From Deltaproteobacteria bacterium (GTDB lineage Bacteria; Desulfobacterota; DSM-4660; Desulfatiglandales; Desulfatiglandaceae): a stretch of 13,876 bases of DNA. The DNA lies in NCBI GenBank assembly GCA_013349725.1, contig DUZB01000040.1, positions 2,503 through 16,378 of the forward strand. The letters are read 5' to 3'. A program made the translations under genes and the position numbers. Of the stretch, positions 1-8,084 are shown piece after piece (position 1 is the stretch's first letter; each line of letters starts with the position of its first letter). Under the pieces are notes generated by a model, which made no database searches, had not been told where the DNA came from, and saw only the letters and a program-made list of their open reading frames with translations.

Positions 1-839
1 CCGCAAATCCTGGCATCCTGTTCCGATACGCCTTCCCATGCGTCGATCAGGACGACAGCCACATGGCAGCGATCCAGGCTCTTGACGGCCTTGATCATGG
101 AAAAGGTATCGATCTTCTCTTTTACCTTTCCCTTTCTGCGCAGGCCTGCCGTATCAACCAACACATACTCTTTCCCTTTACGGCGGAAAACGGAGTCCAC
201 GGTATCGCGTGTGGTTCCCGGAAGATCGCTTACAACCAGACGGTCCTGTTTCAATATCCTGTTTATGAGGGATGATTTCCCCGCATTGGGCCTGCCCAGC
301 ACGGCGATCCTGATCTGGTCCGGGTCCTCCAATTCATGGGCAGTCATGGGCAGGTCTTCTATGACGGCCTCCATGAAGGGAGCAATTCCGTATCCATGGG
401 CTGCGGAAATCGGAAAAGGAGTTCCCATGCCGAGTCTGTGAAAATCGAGGATCAGGTGGTCATGTTCCGGACCGTCCACCTTGTTCACTGCGATAAAAAC
501 TTTCTTCTGGTTTTTTCTCAGGTAAAGAGCCATTTCCTCGTCGCCCGGGAGCAACCCCTGCCTCCCATCCACCATGAAGATAACCCTGTCGGCGTCTTCC
601 ACGGCCTTCCTCACCTGTGCCCTCACCTCCCTGAGCAGGGGATCCTGGCCGATATCTTCAAATCCGCCGGTATCCAGAAGGATAAGCGGTTTCCCGTTAT
701 AGGAGATCGCTGCTTGTATACGGTCTCTCGTTACTCCGGGCCGGTCGTCAACCAGGGCATATTTGGTTCTGGAAAGCCGGTTAAACAGGGAGGATTTCCC
801 CACATTCGGTCTTCCGGCAATGGCGATTACAGGAGGCAT
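1..839 (-). CDS. der: Ribosome-associated GTPase Der (EngA), C-terminus off the window
   Basis: Der is an essential GTPase with two G domains in tandem that helps assemble the 50S ribosomal subunit in the cytoplasm. The 279 visible residues show the first P-loop GRPNVGKSS (residues 9-17), its switch II DTGG (56-59) and the NKVD specificity motif (119-122). The second P-loop is GRPNAGKSS (182-190), followed by DTAG (229-232) and the Der hallmark KGKVKEKID. The frame is open to base 1, so the rest of the second G domain and the C-terminal KH-like domain lie outside. The start MPPVIAIAG fits the family exactly. An AGGAG lies about 13 bases upstream, a little far. The gene is the last of a run of minus-strand genes, but the 145-base gap before it suggests it may have its own promoter. 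No broken motif is seen. Confidence 0.96.
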   Translation of the reverse strand, partial: MPPVIAIAGRPNVGKSSLFNRLSRTKYALVDDRPGVTRDRIQAAISYNGKPLILLDTGGFEDIGQDPLLREVRAQVRKAVEDADRVIFMVDGRQGLLPGDEEMALYLRKNQKKVFIAVNKVDGPEHDHLILDFHRLGMGTPFPISAAHGYGIAPFMEAVIEDLPMTAHELEDPDQIRIAVLGRPNAGKSSLINRILKQDRLVVSDLPGTTRDTVDSVFRRKGKEYVLVDTAGLRRKGKVKEKIDTFSMIKAVKSLDRCHVAVVLIDAWEGVSEQDARIC

Positions 840-914
840 GGTTTTTATGGTTCTCCTCGGACAAAGTCATTCTTCTAAAAGAGTTCGCGTGTATCCTATT
901 CAAATTCCCTAGCG

Positions 915-975
915 TCGGATTGCAGGTTCAGCTGAACCATTCCGCCATGAGGTCTTTTTCCATGCCGCAATCCGA
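915..975. repeat. Nested inverted repeat between the lipoprotein gene and der
   Basis: Nine-base arms TCGGATTGC (915-923) and GCAATCCGA (967-975) are perfectly complementary. Just inside the left arm is a perfect 14-base palindrome GGTTCAGCTGAACC (925-938). The structure fills the gap between the lipoprotein stop (985) and the der start (839). No T-tract follows on either strand, so it is not an ordinary intrinsic terminator. It could be a protein-binding site or an mRNA processing or stabilising hairpin. The pairing is seen; the role is inference. Confidence 0.45.
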
Positions 976-984
976 AATTCTCTA

Positions 985-1470
985 TCAGGATCTGCCGCCG
1001 GGCCCGTAATCGATGGGCGGAAGCGGAATGTCTTCGGCAAACAAGGTCTTGTCATCAATCTTTTTCATGACTGCCTGCGACATGGCCGACGTGTAAATAT
1101 ATCCGAACAGCTGATCGTTGTTCGCGGTGATCTTATACAGGGTTGGTGGAAAATTGACATTTGCGTCTAACCACTTCACAATGGTCATGAGAACGTTTTC
1201 ATCCGTAACCGGTACCCATTTTTCATAGGTGATCGATCGCCCGTCTATCTTCGTATCGAACAGCAGTGCGGAAGGATTTTCAATCGACAGCCCGGCGTAG
1301 GAAATATTGTAGTCCTGCCAATGGGCGATGAGGTCCTTGACGTCAGTGCCATATTGGCCGGAGGCCACCCAGATCCTTGCATAGTTGTCAAAAAACGCGC
1401 AACCTTGAATAAAAGGCAATGTCAGAAACGACAATAGAAGCATTCTACCAAAATACTTTTTTATATGCAT
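985..1470 (-). CDS. Small lipoprotein of unknown function, downstream of the RND pump
   Basis: This is a 161-residue protein that I do not recognise. It begins with a clear type II signal peptide: basic start MHIKKYFGR, a hydrophobic core, and lipobox FIQGC with the lipidated cysteine at residue 24. The mature part has no cysteines or repeats. It contains several aromatic residues and ends in a proline-rich tail, PLPPIDYGPGGRS. The start is well supported by AGGAGG at 1479-1483 about 8 bases upstream of the ATG. It should be exported and anchored to the inner or outer membrane. It follows the RND pump gene on the same strand after a 103-base gap that holds a heptamer repeat array, so it may be co-transcribed with the pump. 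A role as an accessory envelope lipoprotein of the pump is possible but is inferred only from position. Confidence 0.82.
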   Translation of the reverse strand: MHIKKYFGRMLLLSFLTLPFIQGCAFFDNYARIWVASGQYGTDVKDLIAHWQDYNISYAGLSIENPSALLFDTKIDGRSITYEKWVPVTDENVLMTIVKWLDANVNFPPTLYKITANNDQLFGYIYTSAMSQAVMKKIDDKTLFAEDIPLPPIDYGPGGRS

Positions 1471-1511
1471 GGCAAACCCTCCTGGATTGATTTTTGTGTG
1501 AACCGCTTTAA

Positions 1512-1581
1512 AAGTAACAAGTGACTAATGTCCGATGCCCAGTAACCAATAACGAATAACCAGTGACCAGTGATCAGGGAT
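1512..1581. repeat. Degenerate period-7 tandem array (about ten CAGTRAC-like units)
   Basis: Ten consecutive 7-base units can be read without a slip. They are AAGTAAC, AAGTGAC, TAATGTC, CGATGCC, CAGTAAC, CAATAAC, GAATAAC, CAGTGAC, CAGTGAT and CAGGGAT. The array lies directly downstream of the RND pump gene, and its last unit overlaps the pump's final codons and stop. Heptamer arrays of this type are known in outline from other bacteria, for example the STRR repeats of cyanobacteria. No relationship to those is claimed. Confidence 0.8.
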
Positions 1582-4500
1582 TTTCGGCCGTTACCTGTTT
1601 TCCCGGCGATTTCCTCCATTCCCGCAATCTCTGAAGAACCACGTAGAGAACCGGGACCAGCACAAGGCTGAGGAAGGTTGCTGCGATCATTCCCCCGAAT
1701 ACCGCCGTGCCCAGGGAATGTCTGCTGGCTGCCCCGGCCCCTGTGGCCACCACCATGGGGACCACGCCGAGGATGAAAGCGAAGGCGGTCATGAGGATGG
1801 GTCGTAATCTCTCCTTGGAGGCATTGACGGCAGCCTCTACGATAGACATGCCCTGCATCCTCAGTTCCCTGGCAAACTCCACAATCAGAATGGCATTCTT
1901 GCTGGCCAGTCCAATCAACATGACCAGTCCGATCTGGCAGTAGACATCATTGGAGATACCCCGAATGTGCTGGGCGAGGAGCGCTCCGAGGATAGCCAGC
2001 GGCACAGCGAACATGACCATGAGGGGCATAATCCAGCTTTCATACTGGGCTGCCAGGAACAGGAACGCAAAAACCAGTGCCAGGGAAAAGATGTAGGGCG
2101 CCATTCCGCCGGCTTCAATTTCCTGGTAGGCCGTTCCCGTCCACTCATATCCGTATTCATCGGTGAGGGTTTTTGCGGCCATTTCCTCCATGGCCGCTAT
2201 GGCCTGACCCGTACTATACCCGGGCGCGTTGCCCCCGTAAATGGAAATCGTTCGATACAGGTTGTAATGTTTAATGCTCTGAACACCACGTATCTGTTTT
2301 ATTTTGACGAGGGCGCTCAAGGGAACCATACTCCCGTCGGCCGCACGAACGTAGAGTTTGCTGATATCTTCTTTTTGTGCGCGATAGGTGTCATCAGCTT
2401 GTAGAAAGACCTTGTAAACGCGCCCGAATTTATTGAAATCATTGACATACATGGACCCTAAAAAAGTCTGAAGAGTGGTGAAGATATCCGATATGGAGAT
2501 CTGCAGGCTCTTGGCCTTGGTCCTGTCCAGTTCCACATAAAACTGGGGGTAATTGACTTCAAAGGTGGTACTCAAAGGGGTCAGAACCGGGTGGTTCCGC
2601 GCTTCATCCATCATTTTCTGGGCCACGGTTCGAAGTTCCGTCAGGCTGCCTCCCGTCAGGTCCTCCAGCTCGAATTCAAATCCGCCCGTTGTGCTGAGCC
2701 CCTGGATAGGCGGCGGTGGAAAAGGAATGACGATGGCTTCGTTAATACCGCCGGCGCCGGCCATGAAAGCCCCCATAATTCCATTCAGACTCAGTTGGGG
2801 AGTCTTTCTTTTATCCCATGGCGTGAGCATCACGAAGGCCGCCGCGGACGAGGGGTCCATAGCCGAGTTGAGGAGATTATAGCCGCCGATCATGACCACG
2901 CTGGAGATCCCGGGAGTCTCCTTTAAAAGGATTTCTTCGACTTTTGCGCAGACCTTTCCCGTTCTGTCCAGGGCGGTGCCTTCGGGTGTCTGGATCATCA
3001 CCATGAAATACCCCTGGTCCTCGGATGGCACAAATCCCGTGGGCACAATCTGAAACATGTAGTAGGTGACGACAAGAAGGACAGCAAAGACCATGAGGAC
3101 AAGATACCAACCCTTGATGAACCCGCGAACTCCCTTCAGATATTGGCTACGGAACCAGTCAAAGGCCTGATTGAATTTGCGAAAAAACCAGTTTGATTTT
3201 TTTTCTTCTTTTCGCAGCAGTACGGCGCAGAGGGCGGGACTCAGGGTCAACGCATTGATGGCGGAGATTCCCACGGAAAACGCAATAGTCAGGGCGAACT
3301 GTTTGTAGAGCTGCCCGCTGATCCCCGGCATGAAGGCCACCGGCACAAAGACGGACATCAGAACCAGCGTTGTTGCGATGATGGGACCGGTCACCTCATG
3401 CATGGCTTCTTTGGTGGCCTCTTTTGGCCCCAGGCCCTTTTCGGAAATGCAGCGGGAGGCATTTTCCACTACGATTATGGCATCATCGACCACGATACCG
3501 ATGGCCAACACCAGTCCAAAGAGGGTCAGGGTATTAATGGAGAAACCGAAGGCTTTCAGGACGGCGAAGGTCCCCACGAGGGAAACGGGAATGGCGATGG
3601 CCGGGATGAGGGTCGCCCTCCAGTTCTGCAGGAAAATGTAGACCACGATGAACACGAGGAGCATGGCTTCTATAAGGGTCTTGATCACTTCCTTGATCGA
3701 TTCTCGAACAAACAGGGTGGTATCGTAGCTGATGGCGTATTTCAGGCCTTTTGGAAATCGTTTGGAAAGCTTGTCCATGTTGGCGTATACGTCGTTGGCC
3801 ACGTCCAGGGCATTGGCGCCGGGCAACTGAAAAACACCGATGCAGGCAGCCTTCCCTTTGTCCAGGTGGGCGAACCATCCATAGTTTTCAGCGCCCATTT
3901 CAACACGTCCCACGTCTTTGACGCGCACGACGGAACCATCGGGCTTCGTGCGAATAATAATGTCTTCGAATTGCCGGGGGCTTGAAAGTCTCCCCAAGGT
4001 GTCGATGGAATAGGTAAAGGCTTGTCCTGGAGGGCTCGGAGGATCGCCGATTTTTCCCGCGGCTACCTGCACATTTTGTTCCTGGACCGCACCGATCACA
4101 TCCATGGCGGTCATTTCCAAGCTGGTCAATTTGTCGGGATTGAGCCACAGGCGCATGGCGTACTTCTTCTCTCCGAAAATCTCCACATTCCCGACGCCAG
4201 GGAGCCGGCTGAGGATATCCACAATATTGATAGAAGCGTAATTGCTGAGGAAAAGGTCGTCAAGGGTTCCATCCGGTGAATACAGGGAGATGATTACCAC
4301 AAAGTCCGGCGACTGCTTTTGGGTGGTGATTCCATATTTACGGACATCAGCCGGTACCTGGGGCTGGGCCATGGTCACGCGGTTCTGCACATCCACGGCG
4401 GCGATGTCCAGGTCATACCCCACGTCAAAGGTCACGGTGATGTTGGAGGTCCCGTCGCTGGAGCTGATGGAGGTCATGTAGGTCATGCCTTCCACACCGT

Positions 4501-4711
4501 TGATCTGCTCTTCAATGGGGGTAGTGACCGTTTTTTCAACCACTTCCGCATTGGCCCCGGTGTAAGTGGCCTTGACCTGTACGGTAGGCGGCGTAATCTC
4601 GGGAAACTGTGCTATGGGGAGCAAAAGGAGGCAGACGGACCCTGCCAGAGAGATAACGATCGAAATGACACCGGCGAAAATGGGTCGATCAATGAAGAAG
4701 TCAACAAACAT
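1574..4711 (-). CDS. RND efflux pump, inner-membrane transporter of the AcrB/MexB (HAE1) family
   Basis: This is a proton-driven drug or solvent exporter, the inner-membrane engine of a tripartite pump, working as a trimer. At 1045 residues it has the usual HAE1 length. It starts with the typical FFIDRPIFAGVISI first helix. TM4 carries the proton-relay pair D409-D410 in GIVVDDAIIVVEN, and TM10 carries K938 in LIGLASKNAILIVEFA. R968 and T975 in RLRPILMT match AcrB R971 and T978. The two periplasmic porter/docking loops lie at about residues 30-335 and 555-870. A glycine- and proline-rich stretch, PFPPPPIQGLSTTGGFEFELED, falls in the second loop as in AcrB. No key residue is missing. The adaptor and outer-membrane genes lie directly upstream. 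The 177-base gap before it contains inverted octamer repeats, and the start has no strong Shine-Dalgarno sequence. The substrate cannot be told from sequence. Confidence 0.96.
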   Translation of the reverse strand: MFVDFFIDRPIFAGVISIVISLAGSVCLLLLPIAQFPEITPPTVQVKATYTGANAEVVEKTVTTPIEEQINGVEGMTYMTSISSSDGTSNITVTFDVGYDLDIAAVDVQNRVTMAQPQVPADVRKYGITTQKQSPDFVVIISLYSPDGTLDDLFLSNYASINIVDILSRLPGVGNVEIFGEKKYAMRLWLNPDKLTSLEMTAMDVIGAVQEQNVQVAAGKIGDPPSPPGQAFTYSIDTLGRLSSPRQFEDIIIRTKPDGSVVRVKDVGRVEMGAENYGWFAHLDKGKAACIGVFQLPGANALDVANDVYANMDKLSKRFPKGLKYAISYDTTLFVRESIKEVIKTLIEAMLLVFIVVYIFLQNWRATLIPAIAIPVSLVGTFAVLKAFGFSINTLTLFGLVLAIGIVVDDAIIVVENASRCISEKGLGPKEATKEAMHEVTGPIIATTLVLMSVFVPVAFMPGISGQLYKQFALTIAFSVGISAINALTLSPALCAVLLRKEEKKSNWFFRKFNQAFDWFRSQYLKGVRGFIKGWYLVLMVFAVLLVVTYYMFQIVPTGFVPSEDQGYFMVMIQTPEGTALDRTGKVCAKVEEILLKETPGISSVVMIGGYNLLNSAMDPSSAAAFVMLTPWDKRKTPQLSLNGIMGAFMAGAGGINEAIVIPFPPPPIQGLSTTGGFEFELEDLTGGSLTELRTVAQKMMDEARNHPVLTPLSTTFEVNYPQFYVELDRTKAKSLQISISDIFTTLQTFLGSMYVNDFNKFGRVYKVFLQADDTYRAQKEDISKLYVRAADGSMVPLSALVKIKQIRGVQSIKHYNLYRTISIYGGNAPGYSTGQAIAAMEEMAAKTLTDEYGYEWTGTAYQEIEAGGMAPYIFSLALVFAFLFLAAQYESWIMPLMVMFAVPLAILGALLAQHIRGISNDVYCQIGLVMLIGLASKNAILIVEFARELRMQGMSIVEAAVNASKERLRPILMTAFAFILGVVPMVVATGAGAASRHSLGTAVFGGMIAATFLSLVLVPVLYVVLQRLREWRKSPGKQVTAENP

Positions 4712-4739
4712 ACGGTTTACCCGAAAAGATCGTCAAATA

Positions 4740-4764
4740 GTTGAGTTGTTGAGTCGTTGAGTTG
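4740..4764. repeat. Period-8 tandem repeat, first arm (GTTGAGTN x3)
   Basis: Three octamers, GTTGAGTT, GTTGAGTC and GTTGAGTT, follow one another without a gap about 29 bases upstream of the RND pump start. The inverse copy at 4878-4901 matches unit by unit at about 20 of 24 positions. The two arms could pair around a loop of about 113 bases. Confidence 0.8.
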
Positions 4765-4877
4765 GAAAGTAGGTGCATGAAATCAATCTCGCAAAAATCG
4801 GGACTATCATTTCTAATGTATCAGTTGTCCATGTTTCCCTTGAAGAGAGTGAATTGGAGTAACAAGAACGATTCGAC

Positions 4878-4901
4878 CACTCAACTAATCAACCACTCAA
4901 C
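4878..4901. repeat. Period-8 tandem repeat, inverted second arm, overlapping the adaptor gene stop
   Basis: On the minus strand three octamers, GTTGAGTG, GTTGATTA and GTTGAGTG, run across the end of the adaptor gene. The codons for its last residues, LSG, and its TGA stop lie inside the array. Together with the arm at 4740-4764 it frames the adaptor-pump intergenic region. Confidence 0.8.
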
Positions 4902-6061
4902 GGGGTTTTACTCGAAGGTTCCTGGTTCGGGGAAGCGATCTTGGGCTGAACCACCATGCCGGGCCGCACGATCTGCAGCCCCTGCGTAATAACCAGTTCG
5001 CCTTCTTTCAATCCTTTCCAGATGATCTTCTGGTGGTCGTAAAGAAAACCTGTCTCAACCTCCCTCTTTTCCACCTTATTGTCTTTTCCCACCACATACA
5101 CATAGGTTCCTGTCTGGTCTTCCGCAATGGCCTGTTCGGAAATCAGGGGGGTGTCGGGGACATTACAGAGAAAGAGGCTCGCCTGCACATAGATGCCGGG
5201 CAGCAGGGTCTCTTCCGGATTCGGCACAACGGCGCGCATGTTGATGGTGTTGGCTTTGGGGTCCGCCGTATTGTCAATGAAATCCACTTTTCCCTGGTAA
5301 GGGTGTTTTGTTTTGTCAGAGAGAATAATGTCTACCGGCGGGGCCTTTTCCTTTCTGTATTTGAGAATGGTCCGCAGGTCCTTTTCACTGGGGCTGAAGT
5401 AGGCGTAGATGGGGTCCAGTTGTACAATGGTGGCAAGCTTGGTGTCCTGGCCGCCGGCCCCCACAAGATTCCCCACGTTAACCAGGGTTCGGCCGATGCG
5501 GCCTTCCAGGGGGGAGTACATGGTACAGTAACCTAAGTTCAGTCGATTCTGTTTGATTTGAGCCAGGTCGGCCTTTACGGCTGCTGCGGCTTCTTTGGCT
5601 TTTGTCTGGTAGTCATCAAAAGACTCCCTGGTAATGTAGTCGTCTGCTACCAGTTGCCTGTAACGTTCCACCTGCTCGGTGGCAAAGGTGAGAGCGGCCT
5701 CATCCATGGCCAGCTGGGCGAGGCTTCTTTCGAGCTGTGCCTGATACGGGGCCTGCTCGATAACGAAAACCAGGTCTCCCTTCTTCACGTCATCGCCCTC
5801 AATAAACAGGCGTTTTTCAAGGAAACCTTCCACCCGGGCTCGAATATCCACGGTTTTAACGGATTCGGTTGTGGCTACGTAATTCAGGTGTACGGGGACC
5901 GTACGAAGAACCACTTTTTCCACGGTGACTTCTGTGGGTGGTGGTTTTGGCGCCTCCTCCTGTTTCTTTTTGCAACCCGGGAAACAAATCGGAAGCAGAA
6001 GCAGGAGTGCCATCGGCAGGGCGCCTATCCAAAAGGTTTTGTTTATGCGATTACTGTGCAT
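4889..6061 (-). CDS. Periplasmic adaptor (membrane fusion) lipoprotein of the RND pump, AcrA/MexA type
   Basis: The adaptor bridges the RND transporter and the outer-membrane channel. The 390 residues begin with a lipoprotein signal ending ICFPGC (lipidated C30) and a proline-rich linker. The first half of the lipoyl-like domain follows (about 68-103, DIRARVEGFLEKRLFIEGDDVKKGDLVFVI). Next come an alpha-hairpin (about 104-175) and the second lipoyl half, YSPLEGRIGRTLVNVGNLVG. The beta-barrel lies at about 210-298 and the membrane-proximal domain at about 305-373. The frame is open further upstream to 6310, but that stretch only shadows the outer-membrane gene. The ATG at 6061 gives the signal peptide, has GGGAG about 10 bases upstream, and overlaps the preceding gene's end by 11 bases, so translation is probably coupled. 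Its last codons come from an octamer repeat array. Confidence 0.95.
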   Translation of the reverse strand: MHSNRINKTFWIGALPMALLLLLPICFPGCKKKQEEAPKPPPTEVTVEKVVLRTVPVHLNYVATTESVKTVDIRARVEGFLEKRLFIEGDDVKKGDLVFVIEQAPYQAQLERSLAQLAMDEAALTFATEQVERYRQLVADDYITRESFDDYQTKAKEAAAAVKADLAQIKQNRLNLGYCTMYSPLEGRIGRTLVNVGNLVGAGGQDTKLATIVQLDPIYAYFSPSEKDLRTILKYRKEKAPPVDIILSDKTKHPYQGKVDFIDNTADPKANTINMRAVVPNPEETLLPGIYVQASLFLCNVPDTPLISEQAIAEDQTGTYVYVVGKDNKVEKREVETGFLYDHQKIIWKGLKEGELVITQGLQIVRPGMVVQPKIASPNQEPSSKTPLSG

Positions 6062-7649
6062 GGGACAGCGTCTCCCTCTTATTATCATTTTCACGGGAAA
6101 GGGGCGTCTCCCTTGGTGGTTCCGTGGGCAGATCCGCCCCGATGGCATGAATAAGCTCTGCATAGGATGTGAAGAGATCCGTTCTTGCCTGCACTTTCCG
6201 CGAACGGGCGGAAGCCAGCGTGGTCTGAGCATTGAGCAGTTCGACGATCTCTGCAGCCCCCGCCCGATACCTGGCAAGGGAAACCTTGTAGGACTGTTCG
6301 GAGCTGACAAGCAGGGTTTCGCTGGTTTCTACCTGCTGGGCTGCCGTGCGCACATTGTAGAATGCGGACCAGACTTCAGAAATGACCGATTCCTCCTTGA
6401 TCCTGAGTTCGGCCTTGGCGGCGTCCAGGTTGGCCTTAGCCTGTCTCACCTTGTTTCGAAGGGAAAAGCCTTCAAAAATAGGAATCTGGAGTGTCAGTCC
6501 TCCATAGTAACTGAAATTGGAACCGCTGATGCCGCCGCCGCTGGATAACAAGTCCGAGCCGCTTATAGTGCCGCTCATGCCCGACCAGCCCGCGTTGCCC
6601 GTGGCCATGAGTTTGGGCCAGAGTTCCGCCTCCGACCTGCGCAGATCCGCCTCGCTCTGTCGAACGGAGGCCTTCGAGGATGCCAGATCCGGCCGGTCAC
6701 GCAATGCCAGCTGAATCAATTCTCTGGTGTTTTGCTGCATGTTGTCGAGAGGGAGGTCGTCCGGCTCTTCCTTCACCTCAAAATTCGCGTTGGCAGGCCA
6801 GCCTATGGCAGTTGCAAGGTTTCCTTTTGAAATTTCAACGGCCCCACGGTTTCCGATGAGGTCCAGCTTCACCTGGTCCGCTTTTGAGCGGGCCTGTAGT
6901 ACGTCGGCGATAGTGCTTACCCCGGCTTTCTTCCTTTGTTCCGTGGATTGAAGGCTGGTGATGGCCTCTTTAAGGCTTGCTTCGGATGCACGGACCTTGG
7001 CCCTATTCCCCAGATAGGTGTAATAGGACTGGGGGACATTTCGCAGAACATCCTGAATAACCTGATTGTGGTTCCAGTTGGCCGCCATAAGGGACTGCCG
7101 TGCACTCTCCACCGTGGCCTCGCGACCGCCGAAATCCAGGAGGAGATAGCTAAGGCTGACACCGACTTGACCGTAGTACCCATGGGAGGTGTCTCCTCCT
7201 AGGCCCATTGTTGTCGCGTCGCCGGTGACAGTGGGATAATAGTCCCCTCGTGAAACCGCCCACTGGGCCGCGGCTGACCTGGCAAGATCCCATCCTCTCC
7301 GGGTGGATGGGTTGATGCGGAGAGCCACATCGACCAGTTCCGCCAGGGAAAAGTCTCCGGACGCGGGCTTGACGGTTTCCGGGGAGAGATCCGTCTTTTG
7401 CGGGGGAACAGGCTTCTCCTGCGCTTGATCGGGTATTCGGTAAGGTTTCCCCGGGGCTGTCGAAGCATATTTTTCGGGGTTCATTTCAGGAAGGGGACGT
7501 TTACATCCCGTTGAAACCGCCGCCAGCGAAAGGGAGAGAAGGAGATAGAATACCCCTGACCACCCCCTGATTGGAAAAATTACCGAGAGGGCTAACGTTA
7601 AGGTTTTCTTACATCCCGCGCAAGGATTCCTGGTTTTTTTCGAGACCAT
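6051..7649 (-). CDS. TolC-like outer-membrane efflux lipoprotein (OprM/NodT family)
   Basis: This is the outer-membrane exit duct of the tripartite pump, expected to form a trimeric barrel and alpha-tunnel. The 532 residues carry a long signal peptide ending in the lipobox VSTGC (C49) and a proline-rich spacer (about 58-97). Two outer-membrane efflux repeats follow. The first starts at FSLAELVDVALRINPSTRRGWDLA (about 100) and the second at TRELIQLALRDRPDLASSKASVRQSEADLRRSEAE. Each has long alanine-rich helices and beta strands such as GLTLQIPIFEGFSLRNKV. The frame extends upstream to 7718, but ATG 7649 is preferred. It lies 5 bases after the stop of the Usp gene and gives a basic n-region, MVSKKTR. 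It lacks a good Shine-Dalgarno sequence, which suggests translation by reinitiation from the Usp gene. The n-region before the hydrophobic core is unusually long for a lipoprotein. Confidence 0.93.
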   Translation of the reverse strand: MVSKKTRNPCAGCKKTLTLALSVIFPIRGWSGVFYLLLSLSLAAVSTGCKRPLPEMNPEKYASTAPGKPYRIPDQAQEKPVPPQKTDLSPETVKPASGDFSLAELVDVALRINPSTRRGWDLARSAAAQWAVSRGDYYPTVTGDATTMGLGGDTSHGYYGQVGVSLSYLLLDFGGREATVESARQSLMAANWNHNQVIQDVLRNVPQSYYTYLGNRAKVRASEASLKEAITSLQSTEQRKKAGVSTIADVLQARSKADQVKLDLIGNRGAVEISKGNLATAIGWPANANFEVKEEPDDLPLDNMQQNTRELIQLALRDRPDLASSKASVRQSEADLRRSEAELWPKLMATGNAGWSGMSGTISGSDLLSSGGGISGSNFSYYGGLTLQIPIFEGFSLRNKVRQAKANLDAAKAELRIKEESVISEVWSAFYNVRTAAQQVETSETLLVSSEQSYKVSLARYRAGAAEIVELLNAQTTLASARSRKVQARTDLFTSYAELIHAIGADLPTEPPRETPLSRENDNKRETLSHAQ

Positions 7650-7654
7650 CAGAA

Positions 7655-8074
7655 TTACTTGACCAGCATGACGGGACACTGGGAAAGAATCCCCACTTTG
7701 TAGCTGATGGTTCCCCAACCCTGCGCCCTGTCTTCAATGTCGATTTTATGGGAGGTCATGATGATCAGGTCAATGGCATTTTCTTCTGCGAACCTGAGAA
7801 TCTCCTGTGCCCTGTTTCCATAGGTGATTCGCTTGTCAATGGTGAAAAGATCCTTCTCATGGGAGGCGGCCAACCTGGTGAGGTGCTTCAGAGCACGATC
7901 CTCCAGTTCCCTGTAAAAATCATCAAACTCATCGAGCGTCGTATTGGCGATGATTTCTATTACATGCAGGAGTGTTATTCTGCCGTTGTCCGGGGAACAG
8001 AGTTCCCGGGCAATGTCGATGGCATGACTGTCTTTCCCTGAAAAATCGGTAGGGATCAGAATACTATTGAACAT
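7655..8074 (-). CDS. Universal stress protein (UspA family), ATP-binding motif degenerate
   Basis: This is a cytoplasmic single-domain Usp of 139 residues, the usual length. The N-terminal strand MFNSILIPTDFSGKDSHAID and the core IDLIIMTSH are typical, as is the end ISYKVGILSQCPVMLVK. ATP-binding members carry G-x2-G-x9-G-[S/T]. Here the corresponding stretch reads TSHKIDIEDRAQGWGTISYKV (about 107-127), so the two leading glycines are absent. It probably belongs to the class that does not bind ATP, though this is inference. ATG 8074 is chosen over the in-frame ATG at 8104 because GAGGG sits 7 bases upstream and residues before M11 do not fit the family. The upstream ligase stop codon lies next to this ribosome site, 10 bases before the start, so the genes are surely co-transcribed. 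Confidence 0.9.
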   Translation of the reverse strand: MFNSILIPTDFSGKDSHAIDIARELCSPDNGRITLLHVIEIIANTTLDEFDDFYRELEDRALKHLTRLAASHEKDLFTIDKRITYGNRAQEILRFAEENAIDLIIMTSHKIDIEDRAQGWGTISYKVGILSQCPVMLVK

Positions 8075-8084
8075 GGATGTACCC

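Noticed and set aside
925..963. Minus-strand 11-codon frame MEKDLMAEWFS before der, a possible leader peptide
   Set aside because: It has no Shine-Dalgarno sequence, and its end coincides with the palindrome, so the frame is probably accidental.
6062..6310. Longer N-terminus for the adaptor protein, starting at 6310
   Set aside because: It lies wholly inside the outer-membrane factor gene in another frame, has no signal peptide, and would bury the lipoprotein signal that starts at 6061.
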